Below, piece after piece: positions 1 through 8,742 of a stretch of DNA of 64,000 nucleotides. The notes beneath the pieces are model-generated. The model was not told the origin of the DNA and did not search any database. It saw nothing but the letters and a program-made list of their open reading frames with translations. This DNA is from Tumebacillus_A lipolyticus. GTDB taxonomy: Bacteria; Bacillota; Bacilli; Tumebacillales; Tumebacillaceae. The stretch lies in assembly GCF_042682745.1 (NCBI RefSeq), contig NZ_JBHUIO010000002.1, positions 496,001 to 560,000 of the forward strand, in the 5' to 3' direction. Numbering within the stretch: the first letter of the stretch is position 1; each line of letters begins with the position of its first letter. The position numbers and the translations under genes were made by a program.

Positions 1-249
1 CGTCAAGATGTACTTGGCGAACTCCTCGATCAGCGCTACCGAAAAAAAAGCGCGAGCATAAGGAGACTCGATGCTCTGGCTCACCCAGTCGCTAAAATAC
101 ATTACCGGAATCGTCGACAACATCCCCAAGAAGAACAACAGCCCGACCAAGCTTAAAGGCTCGGAGTCACAGCTGTCGCGAAGGTAAAAAAACGACATCA
201 GCGCTATACCGGGTGCGACCGCACAGCCGATAAGCAGCAAGAACTCCAC
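1..249 (-). CDS. prsW: PrsW-family intramembrane protease, N-terminal part (cut by window edge)
   Basis: Only the first 83 codons are in the window. The reading frame starts at a GTG (249) preceded by GGGGAGGG. It encodes a hydrophobic helix with APGIALMSFFYLRD, then DSEPLSLV and a second helix, and ends close to a LIEEFAKY segment. In Bacillus PrsW the APGIALLSYFYL and glutamate-pair (EExxK) motifs are characteristic, and the glutamates belong to the active site of this membrane protease, which cleaves the anti-sigma factor RsiW. The match was made by eye from the family pattern. The rest of the gene lies left of the window. Confidence 0.8.
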   Translation of the reverse strand, partial: MEFLLLIGCAVAPGIALMSFFYLRDSCDSEPLSLVGLLFFLGMLSTIPVMYFSDWVSQSIESPYARAFFSVALIEEFAKYILT

Positions 250-321
250 TTCCCGTTTCCCTCCCCGTACCCTTAATGCGATGATCCCTTGTACTTCTTG
301 ACTCCAATTTAAAATCCTGCT

Positions 322-350
322 TTGACAGAGCATGCCCACAGGTGGATAAT
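322..350 (+). promoter_or_regulatory. SigA-type promoter of the asparaginase gene
   Basis: TTGACA (322-327), a 17-base spacer and GATAAT (345-350) give a near-consensus housekeeping promoter. The start site would fall near 357, leaving a leader of about 40 bases. Confidence 0.65.
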
Positions 351-394
351 GACGTAGAGCGCAAGATTATCGGACAAAAGGTGTGATCTCTACG

Positions 395-1372
395 ATGAAA
401 ACAATTCTGATCATGATGACTGGCGGTACGATCGCGATGTTCGAAGACCCGTTGACACAGAGCGTTCGACCTGCGGAGAGCGCGACCGATCTGACGAAGG
501 CGATTCCCAACCTGAACGCCCAAGCGAACGTGCTGGTCGAGTCATTCTCCAACCTGCCGAGCCCGCACCTGACGCTCGACCATCTGGTCGAACTGGGCAG
601 ACAGGTCAAGCAAAAACTTCAGGATGAAAACATCGACGGCATCGTGCTCACACACGGGACCGACACGCTGGAAGAAACCGCCTATTACCTCGATCTGATC
701 TTACCGCCTGGCAAGCCGGTGATCGTGACGGGGGCGATGCGCTCTTCCAATGAGCTAGGCGCTGACGGCCCGCTCAACCTGCTGAACGCGGTGCGAACAG
801 CCGCTTCTGCAGATGCGGTCGGCCAAGGAGTGCTCGTCGTTTTTAACGATGAGATCCACGCCGCTCGATTTGTTACCAAGACGCACACGAGCAACGTCGC
901 AACGTTTCAATCGCCAGCTGTCGGCCCGATCGGCTTTCTCGACAAGCGCTCCGTGCAGATTCGCCATGTTCCAAAGCCTCACGCTCACATCCCAGTCGAT
1001 CGTTTGGTCGCCGAGGTCGGATTGCTGAAGATGGCGGTCGGGATGGATGACTCCCTGCTGAAGTACCTGCTCGATGGCGGCATTCGCGGCGTCGTCATCG
1101 AAGCGCTCGGCCTCGGCAACGTACCGCCAACCGTCGTGCCAGGCATTCGGATGGCGATCGAACAAGGAGTTCCGATCGTGCTCGTCTCCCGCTGTTACAA
1201 CGGCATCGTTCAAGATGTGTACGGCTACGAAGGCGGTGGCAAACAGCTCCGCGATCTCGGCGTGCTTTTCTCGAACGGTCTGAACGGCCAGAAAGCTCGG
1301 ATCAAGCTGATGACCGCGCTCGCCGAAACGGGCGATGTTCCCCATTTGAAAAAATATTTTGACCAAGACTAA
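395..1372 (+). CDS. ansA: L-asparaginase, bacterial type I/II fold
   Basis: A 325-residue protein that should hydrolyse L-asparagine to aspartate and ammonia in the cytoplasm (no signal peptide). The first catalytic-threonine motif TGGTI is at residues 9-13 and the second, THGTDT, at 86-91; the middle has the family pattern GAMRSSNELGADG. Length is typical. I chose ATG 395 because an extended Shine-Dalgarno-like stretch AAAGGTGTGAT lies 7 bases upstream; a GTG at 383 in the same frame is less likely because it sits inside that stretch. It is monocistronic, with its own promoter and a terminator shared with the convergent glutamate dehydrogenase gene, so the two neighbours both release ammonia from amino acids. 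Confidence 0.93.
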   Translation: MKTILIMMTGGTIAMFEDPLTQSVRPAESATDLTKAIPNLNAQANVLVESFSNLPSPHLTLDHLVELGRQVKQKLQDENIDGIVLTHGTDTLEETAYYLDLILPPGKPVIVTGAMRSSNELGADGPLNLLNAVRTAASADAVGQGVLVVFNDEIHAARFVTKTHTSNVATFQSPAVGPIGFLDKRSVQIRHVPKPHAHIPVDRLVAEVGLLKMAVGMDDSLLKYLLDGGIRGVVIEALGLGNVPPTVVPGIRMAIEQGVPIVLVSRCYNGIVQDVYGYEGGGKQLRDLGVLFSNGLNGQKARIKLMTALAETGDVPHLKKYFDQD

Positions 1373-1390
1373 TCTTCATTTCGCGACAAA

Positions 1391-1421
1391 AAACGTCTGC
1401 CAAGCATGTTGGCAGACGTTT
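1391..1421. terminator. Bidirectional intrinsic terminator
   Basis: Stem AAACGTCTGCCAA / TTGGCAGACGTTT with a 5-base loop and T tracts on both strands, between the convergent ansA and glutamate dehydrogenase genes. Confidence 0.85.
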
Positions 1422-1431
1422 TTCATTTTGC

Positions 1432-2718
1432 TTAGACCCAACCGCGCAGTTGGCATGCTTCTGCCATGCGACGGCAACCGACCATAAACGCTGCCAATCG
1501 CATATCGATCTTGCGCAGCTTGGCCGTTTCGTATACGGAGTTGAAAGAGCGGGACATGATCGTCTTCAGACGAGCATCGACCTCTTCTCCCGACCAGTAG
1601 TACCCTTGATTGTTTTGCACCCATTCGAAGTAGGAAACGATAACACCGCCTGCGTTTGCTACCACGTCTGGCACGAGCAGCACGCCGCGATCGGACAGGA
1701 TCTTGGTCGCTTCGATCGTCGTAGGACCGTTGGCCGCCTCGACGACGATGCTCGCCTTGATGTTGTGCGCATTGCGCGCTGTGATCTGGTTCTCGATTGC
1801 AGCCGGAACCAAAATGTCGCAATCGAGTTCGAGCAGCTGTTGGTTGGTGATCGTGTTTTGGTAGAGTTTGGTCACCGTACCAAAAGAATCGCGACGATCC
1901 AACAGGTATTCGATGTCGAGACCATTTTCATCGTGCAAGCCGCCGTAAGCATCGGAGATCCCGACCACTTTCGCACCTGCATCATGCATAAATTTTGCTA
2001 AATATCCGCCCGCGTTGCCGAAGCCTTGAACGACAACCCGTGCGCCTTTAAGTTGAATCCCCTTCACTTTGGCCGCTTCTTCAATCGCGATAGCTACGCC
2101 CCGCGCAGTTGCAGAATCACGTCCATAAGAACCGCCTAGCACCAACGGTTTTCCGGTGATGAAGCCCGGCGCGTCAAACTCGCGGATGCGGGAGTATTCG
2201 TCCATCATCCATGCCATCGACTGCGAGTTGGTAAACACGTCTGGAGCCGGAATGTCTTTTGTCGGGCCAACGATCTGCGAGATTGCGCGCACATAGCCGC
2301 GGCAGAGACGCTCCAATTCGCGGAAAGACATCTCGCGCGGATCGCAGATGATGCCGCCTTTCCCACCGCCATACGGCAGGTTGGCGATCCCGCACTTCAA
2401 GCTCATCCAAATTGCCAATGCCTTCACTTCATCTTCGGTTACCTCCGGGTGGAAGCGAATGCCACCCTTCGTCGGTCCGACCGCGTCATTATGCTGTGCG
2501 CGGTAACCGGTGAACACTTTGACACTGCCATCATCCATGCGCACCGGAATCCGAACGGTGAGCACGCGAAGTGGCTCCTTGAGCAACTCATACATGTCTT
2601 GCGCATAGCCCAGTTTATTCAGGGCTTCTTGAATGACAAGTTGAGTGCTGGTCAACACGTTCAAATTTTCAGCAGGCTCGTTTGCATTAGCATTTGACGG
2701 CAAATTCTGGGTATCCAA
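1432..2718 (-). CDS. NAD(P)-dependent glutamate dehydrogenase
   Basis: A 428-residue Glu/Leu/Phe/Val dehydrogenase that interconverts glutamate and 2-oxoglutarate plus ammonia. The glycine-rich catalytic segment PYGGGKGGI is at about 115-123 and the Rossmann-type VVVQGFGNAGG is in the second domain; the VGPTKGGIRFHP stretch is typical. Length matches RocG/GudB of Bacillus. I prefer the TTG start at 2718, which has AAAGGTGG 10 bases upstream; an in-frame extension to 2769 lacks a ribosome-binding site and would add 17 atypical residues. A perfect hairpin (2792-2815) lies upstream. RocG versus GudB type cannot be told from sequence reading alone. Confidence 0.92.
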   Translation of the reverse strand: MDTQNLPSNANANEPAENLNVLTSTQLVIQEALNKLGYAQDMYELLKEPLRVLTVRIPVRMDDGSVKVFTGYRAQHNDAVGPTKGGIRFHPEVTEDEVKALAIWMSLKCGIANLPYGGGKGGIICDPREMSFRELERLCRGYVRAISQIVGPTKDIPAPDVFTNSQSMAWMMDEYSRIREFDAPGFITGKPLVLGGSYGRDSATARGVAIAIEEAAKVKGIQLKGARVVVQGFGNAGGYLAKFMHDAGAKVVGISDAYGGLHDENGLDIEYLLDRRDSFGTVTKLYQNTITNQQLLELDCDILVPAAIENQITARNAHNIKASIVVEAANGPTTIEATKILSDRGVLLVPDVVANAGGVIVSYFEWVQNNQGYYWSGEEVDARLKTIMSRSFNSVYETAKLRKIDMRLAAFMVGCRRMAEACQLRGWV

Positions 2719-2791
2719 TCGACTCGACCACCTTTGAACTTTTACAGGTATTCGTGAACCTTCAATCAATATACACCTTACCTCTGTTCAT

Positions 2792-2815
2792 GGAAAGGTG
2801 AGCTAACACCTTTCC
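2792..2815. other. Perfect hairpin upstream of glutamate dehydrogenase
   Basis: GGAAAGGTG and CACCTTTCC separated by 6 bases. No T tract follows on either strand, so it is not a standard terminator. It lies about 75 bases upstream of the chosen gdh start and downstream of the small acidic gene, so it could be an operator or a leader structure. Confidence 0.4.
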
Positions 2816-2889
2816 TGTTCGAATCTACCGCGTACTCGGTCAAGAAGAGTGTTTTGGTTCGTTTTTTAGCAAAAACAGTTCGTTTCCGC

Positions 2890-3099
2890 CTACGATCTCC
2901 GTTTTTCAATCGGCGAACCGCTTTCCGGTTCCACCTTTTCCCCTTCATCCGGAAAATCGTCAGGATTGTCAACAACGACCATCGTCTCTTCATAGCCGCG
3001 CGCCTCTGGCAAAATCGGTTCTGGAGCATCGTCAGGATTGTCAAACGCGATTCCATCCTGTCTGTCATCTTTGCGCGAGATCGCATGAAAGGGCTTCAT
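2890..3099 (-). CDS. Small acidic protein with two DNPDD repeats, unknown function
   Basis: A 69-residue hydrophilic, strongly charged protein. It is preceded by a very strong ribosome-binding site (AAAGGGGGAG, about 5 bases before ATG), which is the main reason to believe it. Two short internal repeats are visible: FDNPDDAPE at residues 19-27 and VDNPDDFPDE at 43-52. There is no signal peptide, membrane helix or cysteine, and the protein is probably disordered. I do not recognise the family. It is transcribed towards gdh but separated from it by a hairpin region. Confidence 0.6.
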   Translation of the reverse strand: MKPFHAISRKDDRQDGIAFDNPDDAPEPILPEARGYEETMVVVDNPDDFPDEGEKVEPESGSPIEKRRS

Positions 3100-3174
3100 C
3101 CGTTCTCCCCCTTTGGCTGGATTCGCAGATTAGTTTGCCCAGAACTTACACCGCGGATGCTCTCGATGTGCAAA

Positions 3175-3211
3175 GGCATCCTAACCTACGCTTCGCAGAT
3201 GTCAGGATGCC
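3175..3211. repeat. Inverted repeat of unknown role
   Basis: GGCATCCT (3175-3182) and AGGATGCC (3204-3211) can pair around a 21-base centre that itself can form CTACG/CGCAG. No T tract follows. It lies upstream of the small acidic gene and downstream of metC. The remaining intergenic bases (3100-3302) show nothing else I can support. Confidence 0.4.
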
Positions 3212-3302
3212 TCATCGATAGTTTACTTCAATTCAACTGAAATTTCCACAGAATGATCAAATCATTTTGACAATATGGACAAATGGCGCTTTTTTTGATC
3301 GT

Positions 3303-4460
3303 TTAACCGTTTTGTAACGCCTGTTCCAGATCGGCGATGATGTCTTCCGGATCTTCCAAGCCGACCGATAGGCGCAGCAGACCGTCTGAGATTCCTCGCT
3401 TGTGGCGCTCCTCTTTCGGCATCCCCGAGTGTGACATCGTTGCCGGATAGGACAGGATGCTCTCCACCCCGCCGAGCGAGACTGCCACGAGCGGAAGTTT
3501 TACCGCCCGCATCAGCCTTTTGGCCCGCTCTTCAGTTCCCAGATCGAACGACAGCACCGCACCCGAGCGGCTCGACTGCTCCAGATGCACACCATGCCCT
3601 TTGTGCGCGGCAAGCCCGGGATAGTACACTTTCGCCACCTCTTCTCGGTTCGCCAGCCAGCGCGCCACAAGCTCAGCGCCATCGCAAGAAGCGTCCATGC
3701 GCACTTTTAATGTTTTGATCCCCCGCTGCAGCAAGAAGCAATCCTGCGGGCCAAGCACAGCGCCAAACGAGTTTTGCAACTGCTTCAGTCGGTGTCCCAG
3801 CGCTTGATCTTTCGTGACCGCAAGCCCTGCAACGACGTCCGAATGTCCGCCGAGGAACTTGGTTGCGCTGTGCACCACCACGTCGATGCCATGATCGAGC
3901 GGACGCTGTAGATACGGGGTCTGGAACGTGTTGTCCACGATCGTCAGCAGCCCGTGCTCCTTGGCCAGCTTCGCCGCTCCGGCCAGATCGGTGATCTGCA
4001 GCAGTGGGTTGGAAGGCGTTTCTAAGAGCAATCCTTTCGTGTTCGGTCGGATCGCTGCCCGAATGTTCTCCAGGTCGGTCACATCGACAAAGGTGGTCTC
4101 GATCCCCAGCCGGTTGAGCACGGTCGTCAAGATCCGAAACGTCCCACCGTAGATGTCGTCGGTCGCGATCAGATGATCGCCTGCCGAAAAGAGCAGCAGC
4201 GCGGTGGAGATCGCCGCCATGCCAGAGGCGAATGCAAAGCCTCGCGTTCCCCCTTCGAGCGTTGCGATCGTCCGCTCCAGCGCCTCGCGCGTCGGATTGC
4301 CTGAGCGGGCGTACTCATACGGTTGCGCCTGGTCGACATCCTCTTGATGAAAGGTCGATGCTTGGTAGATCGGCACAGCTGATGCGCCTGTCGTTCGATC
4401 GATCTCATTGCCCGTATGCAACAGACGGGTCGCAAATGACAGCTCTTGGTTCTCCTTCAA
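3303..4460 (-). CDS. metC: Cystathionine beta-lyase / gamma-type PLP trans-sulfuration enzyme
   Basis: A 385-residue Cys/Met-metabolism PLP enzyme. The PLP lysine is K201 in HSATKFLGGH, and the substrate-loop motif ETPSNP is near 147-152. As second gene after a metI-like gene in an S-box operon, the expected role is cleavage of cystathionine to homocysteine, as for metC of the Bacillus subtilis metI-metC pair. It starts with TTG directly after the metI stop codon, with GGGGAG inside the end of metI as ribosome-binding site, so translation is probably coupled. Sequence alone does not cleanly separate beta-lyase from gamma-lyase; the assignment rests on context. Confidence 0.85.
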   Translation of the reverse strand: MKENQELSFATRLLHTGNEIDRTTGASAVPIYQASTFHQEDVDQAQPYEYARSGNPTREALERTIATLEGGTRGFAFASGMAAISTALLLFSAGDHLIATDDIYGGTFRILTTVLNRLGIETTFVDVTDLENIRAAIRPNTKGLLLETPSNPLLQITDLAGAAKLAKEHGLLTIVDNTFQTPYLQRPLDHGIDVVVHSATKFLGGHSDVVAGLAVTKDQALGHRLKQLQNSFGAVLGPQDCFLLQRGIKTLKVRMDASCDGAELVARWLANREEVAKVYYPGLAAHKGHGVHLEQSSRSGAVLSFDLGTEERAKRLMRAVKLPLVAVSLGGVESILSYPATMSHSGMPKEERHKRGISDGLLRLSVGLEDPEDIIADLEQALQNG

Positions 4461-5636
4461 TTAGACCAACTCCCCTTCCTGTTCTGCGATCTCGCGCTCC
4501 GAAGCTTCAAACGCTCGTGCGAGGTCCTCGATCAGATCGCGATCGTGCTCGATGCCGACCGACAGTCGCAAGAGCGAATCGGTCACACCTAAGCTGTTGC
4601 GAATCTCCTCTGGCACATCGAAATGCGTCTGCCTGGCCGGGTAGGTGATCAGCGACTCCACGCCGCCCAAAGACTCGGCGAAAGCGATCAGATCAAGATG
4701 TCGCAACAGCGGTTCGACCAGCCGTTCGGATACCAGTTCGAACGACAGCATCCCGCCGTATCCTTCCGCTTGGGAGATGTGCACCTCCCGCCCCTGATGA
4801 GCGGCAAGGCCCGGGTAGTAGACTTTTTTCACCAGAGGATGCCCATCGAGCCACTCGGCCAGAACTTGCGCGTTTTGCTGATGTCGCTCCATGCGCAGCG
4901 CGAGCGTCTTCATCCCTCTCATCAGCAGCCACGCGTCCTGCGGACCGAGCGTTGCACCGATCGAGTTTTGCAAAAAGTAGATTCGCTCCGCCAACTCCTC
5001 TTCGCGCGCGACCGCAACACCTGCCAGCACATCGTTGTGCCCGCCCAAATATTTGGTCGCACTGTGCACCACCACATCGGCGCCCAGCGTGAGCGGGCGC
5101 TGCAGATAGGGCGTCATAAACGTGTTGTCCACGATCGTGATCAACCCGTACCCTTTTGCCCATCCGATCACCTCGCGCAGATCGGTGATCCGCATCGTCG
5201 GATTGGTCGGGGTCTCGATGAAGATCGCTCGCGTATTTTCCTGCCGTGCGGCTGCCACCTCGGTCAGATCTTCTGTGTTGACAAACGTCGTCGTGATGCC
5301 TTGACGCGGTAAGATCTGTTCCAGCAGTCGATAGGTCCCCCCGTACAGATCATGGGAGACGAGCAGATGGTCGCCCTGACCGAACAGCCCGAGCACGCCT
5401 GCGATCGCCGCCATCCCCGAGCCGTAGGCAAACCCTCTCACCCCGCACTCCAGGGTGGCGATCGCATCTTCGAGCGTCTGACGGGTCGGGTTTTTCGTAC
5501 GCGTATAATCAAATCCGGTGCTCTCGCCAAGCCGCGGGTGACGATAGGTCGTCGAATGATAGATCGGTGTCGAGATCGCCCCGGTCACATCTTGCTTATT
5601 GTTGCCGATTTGCGCTAAACAGGTATCCAAATGCAT
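4461..5636 (-). CDS. metI: Cystathionine gamma-synthase / O-acetylhomoserine thiolyase
   Basis: A 391-residue PLP enzyme of the same family as the next gene, expected to join an activated homoserine with cysteine (or sulfide) in methionine synthesis. The PLP lysine is K195 in HSATKYLGGH; ETPTNP lies at 141-146. The ATG at 5636 has AGGAGG 7 bases upstream and begins MHLDTCLAQIG, the usual N-terminus. The open frame continues 51 codons upstream, but that stretch is the riboswitch expression platform and should not be translated. Regulation by S-adenosylmethionine through the upstream S-box is directly supported by the sequence. Confidence 0.9.
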   Translation of the reverse strand: MHLDTCLAQIGNNKQDVTGAISTPIYHSTTYRHPRLGESTGFDYTRTKNPTRQTLEDAIATLECGVRGFAYGSGMAAIAGVLGLFGQGDHLLVSHDLYGGTYRLLEQILPRQGITTTFVNTEDLTEVAAARQENTRAIFIETPTNPTMRITDLREVIGWAKGYGLITIVDNTFMTPYLQRPLTLGADVVVHSATKYLGGHNDVLAGVAVAREEELAERIYFLQNSIGATLGPQDAWLLMRGMKTLALRMERHQQNAQVLAEWLDGHPLVKKVYYPGLAAHQGREVHISQAEGYGGMLSFELVSERLVEPLLRHLDLIAFAESLGGVESLITYPARQTHFDVPEEIRNSLGVTDSLLRLSVGIEHDRDLIEDLARAFEASEREIAEQEGELV

Positions 5637-5656
5637 GCGAATTCCTCCTGAATGTA

Positions 5657-5827
5657 AAAAGACCTCTCCCGAGTCGAGAAAGGTCTTTGGAATCCACAAA
5701 GAGCGCTTTCTCTCATCTGCCAGATCGCTCTCGCAATCTGTTGGAATTGGCACCGTGCACAAAAATCGTGTCGGTTGCCGTGGCATCATCGGGCCAGTCC
5801 CTCCGCCTACTCTTGATAAGAGAATCT
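5657..5827 (-). promoter_or_regulatory. SAM-I (S-box) riboswitch with terminator, controlling metI-metC
   Basis: Read on the minus strand, the leader shows the S-box core in order: CTTATCAAGAG, GGCGGAGGGACTGGCCC, GATGATGCC, CGGCAACC, then GGTGCCAATTCC and GCAGATGAGAG, which closes the P1 helix with the start of the aptamer. A strong hairpin with TTTTT (about 5657-5688) follows just before the metI ribosome-binding site. In the known mechanism, SAM binding favours the terminator and so lowers methionine gene expression when SAM is plentiful. Confidence 0.95.
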
Positions 5828-5851
5828 TTTCTTTTTAGTTTGAATGATCTA

Positions 5852-5880
5852 AACATACCGCCTGCATCTGCTGTTGTCAA
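5852..5880 (-). promoter_or_regulatory. Promoter of the S-box metI-metC operon
   Basis: On the minus strand TTGACA (5880-5875), a 17-base spacer and TATGTT (5857-5852) lie just upstream of the aptamer, so the transcript would start close to the P1 helix. Confidence 0.7.
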
Positions 5881-5959
5881 GCATAATATTGTCACTCATA
5901 GCTGGTCAAGACGGTAGCAAACTAATGCTGATTCGATCTGACTCTCAAGGAGTGACACC

Positions 5960-7243
5960 ATGACTGCGACCCAATCGAAACATGCGATCCGCTTCTGGCC
6001 GCTCTTCGCGCTGGCAACCGTGCCGTTGATCATGGTGCTAGGCAACTCGATGCTCATCCCCATCCTGCCACAGATGCAGCAGGAGATCGGGATTTCCAAA
6101 TTTCAAGCTTCGCTCGTCGTCACCCTGTTCTCCGTTCCCGCAGGCGTGATCATCCCTCTCGCCGGCTTTCTGTCCGATCATTTCTCCCGCAAAATCGTCA
6201 TCGTCCCCTCGTTGCTCCTTTACGGAGCGGGCGGCATCATCGCCGGCCTCGCAGCTTGGCTGATCGACAAACCGTACGCGGTGATCATGGTCGGGCGCGT
6301 GCTGCAGGGGATCGGAGCGGCAGGAACGGCGCCGATCGCGATGGCGCTCGCCGGCGACATTTGGAGCGGCGCTGCTCGTTCGAAGTCGCTCGGCCTGATC
6401 GAAGCGGCCAACGGGTTCGGCAAGGTGGTCTCCCCAATCCTCGGCTCTCTGCTCGCTTTGCTCGTCTGGTATGCGGCGTTTTTCGCCTTTCCGCTGATCT
6501 GTCTCCTCTCGGCAGCTCTTGTCTACTTTTTGGTCAAAGAGCCGAAGAAACAAGGTCGATCACAATCGTTTCGCGCCTATGTAGGCTCGTTAAAAAAGAT
6601 CTTTCAAAAACAGGCCAAGTGGTTGCTCACCGCCTATTTTGCCGGTGCGCTCGCCCTGTTCATCCTGTTTGGTGTGCTCTTTTATATCGCCCAGCTCCTC
6701 GAAGAAACCTACAAGGTTGCCGATCTGCTGCGCGGTGCGATCCTCGCGATCCCACTCTTGGCGATGTGCACCGTCTCCTACGTGACCGGAACGAAGATCA
6801 AGAAGAACATTCAGCTGATGAGGATCTTGATCCTGGTCGGGTTGACGTTGATCGGAGCACCGCTCGCTGTGGCCGCCTTTTTTAAAAATCCATACGTGTC
6901 GCTCGGGCTGCTGGTGATCACAGGCGTGGGCACCGGTCTTGTGCTCCCCTGCTTAAACACGCTGATCACCTCCGCTGTCCAACAGGCGGAGCGCGGTGCG
7001 GTCACCTCTTTGTATGGCAGTGTGCGCTTTTTAGGAGTTGCAGCTGGCCCACCGATCTTCGGAGCGCTGATGGATACGCCAAAGCTGATGTTTCTGATCA
7101 TGGCAGGGCTCGCAGCCCTTGCGGTCGTGCTGGCCTTCTTTCTGCTCAAGCTCGAACAGGGGGGCGGCGGTTCCGATCCGCGGCGCTATGAAAAGATCGA
7201 ACAGGAGCGAAAGCTTTTGACGCGGATGAAAGCGCGGGCGTAA
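5960..7243 (+). CDS. MFS transporter, drug:proton antiporter type
   Basis: A 427-residue membrane protein with about 12 hydrophobic segments and the motif GFLSDHFSRKIVI between helices 2 and 3, the major-facilitator signature. The pattern NSMLIPILPQM in helix 1 and PIAMALAGDIW after helix 4 resemble multidrug-efflux members; the substrate cannot be read from the sequence. The ATG has AAGGAGTG 8 bases upstream. The cytoplasmic tail is rich in lysine and glutamate. It is divergent from metI-metC and followed by a good terminator, so it appears to be a single-gene unit. Confidence 0.87.
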   Translation: MTATQSKHAIRFWPLFALATVPLIMVLGNSMLIPILPQMQQEIGISKFQASLVVTLFSVPAGVIIPLAGFLSDHFSRKIVIVPSLLLYGAGGIIAGLAAWLIDKPYAVIMVGRVLQGIGAAGTAPIAMALAGDIWSGAARSKSLGLIEAANGFGKVVSPILGSLLALLVWYAAFFAFPLICLLSAALVYFLVKEPKKQGRSQSFRAYVGSLKKIFQKQAKWLLTAYFAGALALFILFGVLFYIAQLLEETYKVADLLRGAILAIPLLAMCTVSYVTGTKIKKNIQLMRILILVGLTLIGAPLAVAAFFKNPYVSLGLLVITGVGTGLVLPCLNTLITSAVQQAERGAVTSLYGSVRFLGVAAGPPIFGALMDTPKLMFLIMAGLAALAVVLAFFLLKLEQGGGGSDPRRYEKIEQERKLLTRMKARA

Positions 7244-7301
7244 TCAAAAGTGTTGCATCCAGACAGAGATCCTCGGCGATCCCTACCGCTCAAACACAGA
7301 C

Positions 7302-7335
7302 AGAAACCCTTCAGAGCAATGTCTGAAGGGTTTCT
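7302..7335. terminator. Bidirectional terminator between MFS gene and csaA
   Basis: Fourteen-base perfect stem AGAAACCCTTCAGA / TCTGAAGGGTTTCT with a 6-base loop, between convergent genes. T richness is modest. Confidence 0.75.
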
Positions 7336-7340
7336 ACACG

Positions 7341-7670
7341 CTAGGCGATCGGTGTACCATTTTGAATCGGTTCATCTGGCCGCAAGAGCACCACATCCCC
7401 CTCTTCTGGCACACCGCCGATCACCAAAACTTCAGATTTGAAACCGGCAATGCGCCGAGCGGGAAAATTGACGACTGCGATCACCTGTCTGCCGATCAGC
7501 TGCTCCGGTTCGTATCGCTTGGTAATTTGCGCCGAAGAGCATTTGATCCCGATCTCACCAAAATCGATCTCCAGCTTGATCGCAGGTTTTCGCGCTTCTG
7601 GAAATGGTTCTGCTTTTATCACCGTGCCTACACGGATATCCAACTTTAAAAAATCTTCGATCGTCGCCAT
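7341..7670 (-). CDS. csaA: CsaA, tRNA-binding-domain chaperone-like protein
   Basis: A 109-residue protein made of a single OB-fold tRNA-binding domain like the C-terminus of methionyl-tRNA synthetase. Recognised by DIRVGTVIKAEPFPEARKP, SSAQITKRY and QVIAVVNFPARRI, which are the conserved stretches of CsaA. In Bacillus it has been described as a secretion-related chaperone; cytoplasmic. Length is as expected. The gene stands alone, convergent with the MFS gene. Confidence 0.92.
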   Translation of the reverse strand: MATIEDFLKLDIRVGTVIKAEPFPEARKPAIKLEIDFGEIGIKCSSAQITKRYEPEQLIGRQVIAVVNFPARRIAGFKSEVLVIGGVPEEGDVVLLRPDEPIQNGTPIA

Positions 7671-7846
7671 CTGTTTCCCCCCGTTTTGATTTCTCTAACT
7701 ATACGACAATCCGCAAGCAAATAAAAGCATCGAATACCCTTTGTGAAATCGAGGATTGTACCTCCTTCACCATCGAAACGCATTTTTCATAGGATGGAAC
7801 AGCCCACGCTCCGATGCTGACCATCGGGGGTTGGAAAGGAGGCAGA

Positions 7847-8656
7847 ATGTGTATGCTTCATTCTACGTCCGCCCGGGCATGGGATGATATCTTGCATGAT
7901 CCGCTACCTGGCCGCACCGCCAAGCCGCGCGCGTCCAGCGGGCTCACCATGTTGATCGATACAGGACTTGGACTCGGTGAGATTCGCGACCTGGTGGAGT
8001 TAGCCGGTTCTTACATCGACTATGTCAAGCTGGGATTTGGCACATCAAAACTGTACCCTGTACACGTCCTTCGCGATAAGATCGGATGGTTGCAAGCTCA
8101 TCAGATCGAAGTCTATCCGGGCGGCACATTTCTTGAAGCTGCTGTGCTGCAGAACTGTTGGAAATCTTTCTTGGCGCGATGCCAAGAGCTCGGATTTCGC
8201 ACGATCGAAGTGTCTGATGGTACGATTCCACTATCTCGCGAGCTGCGGCAGCAAGTGATTCGCTACGCCAACAGCCAAGGTTTGACGGTGATCACCGAAG
8301 TGGGCAAAAAAGAGGACGGTCTGTACCTCCCCGTCGACGTCCAGTTGGAGTTGATCGATGCCGACCTGGAAGCGGGCGCCTTTAAGGTGATCCTCGAAGG
8401 GAGAGAGTCGGGCAAAGCGGTTGGCTTTTTCGATGAGGACGGATCGATTCGTCACGATGATTTCACCAAGCTGACCTCCCAAATTCAGCACCTCGATCAC
8501 CTGATCTGGGAAGCGCCGCTGAAGTCCCAGCAGGAGGAATTGATCCGACTGTTCGGCCCGAACGTCAATTTTGGCAACATCAATCCGCGTGACATCATCT
8601 CGCTGGAGGCGCTCCGAATCGGGTTGCGCAGCGACACGCTTCGCATGACGCTGTAA
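7847..8656 (+). CDS. Phosphosulfolactate synthase family protein (ComA/YitD)
   Basis: A 269-residue TIM-barrel protein of the (2R)-phospho-3-sulfolactate synthase family, which adds sulfite to phosphoenolpyruvate. Supporting stretches are SSGLTMLIDTGLGLGE near the N-terminus, YVKLGFGTSKLY, VYPGGTFLEAA, EVSDGTIPLS and ITEVGKKEDG. The archaeal enzyme starts coenzyme M synthesis; in spore-forming Bacillales the homologue (YitD) has been tied to sulfolactate formation. ATG 7847 has AAAGGAGG 4 bases before it; ATG 7853 is an alternative with better spacing. No other sulfolactate gene is adjacent, so the pathway role here is inference. Confidence 0.85.
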   Translation: MCMLHSTSARAWDDILHDPLPGRTAKPRASSGLTMLIDTGLGLGEIRDLVELAGSYIDYVKLGFGTSKLYPVHVLRDKIGWLQAHQIEVYPGGTFLEAAVLQNCWKSFLARCQELGFRTIEVSDGTIPLSRELRQQVIRYANSQGLTVITEVGKKEDGLYLPVDVQLELIDADLEAGAFKVILEGRESGKAVGFFDEDGSIRHDDFTKLTSQIQHLDHLIWEAPLKSQQEELIRLFGPNVNFGNINPRDIISLEALRIGLRSDTLRMTL

Positions 8657-8742
8657 ATCACCGTTCTGCAGTTCATGGTCTACCTTGTCCCCCTCCTCCA
8701 TATAATCTGTATTGAAGTCGTAGCACGTGAGGGGCGGTCAAC

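Noticed and set aside
5637..5789. Extended N-terminus for metI (51 extra codons)
   Set aside because: The stretch is the S-box expression platform; ATG 5636 has the proper ribosome-binding site and family N-terminus.
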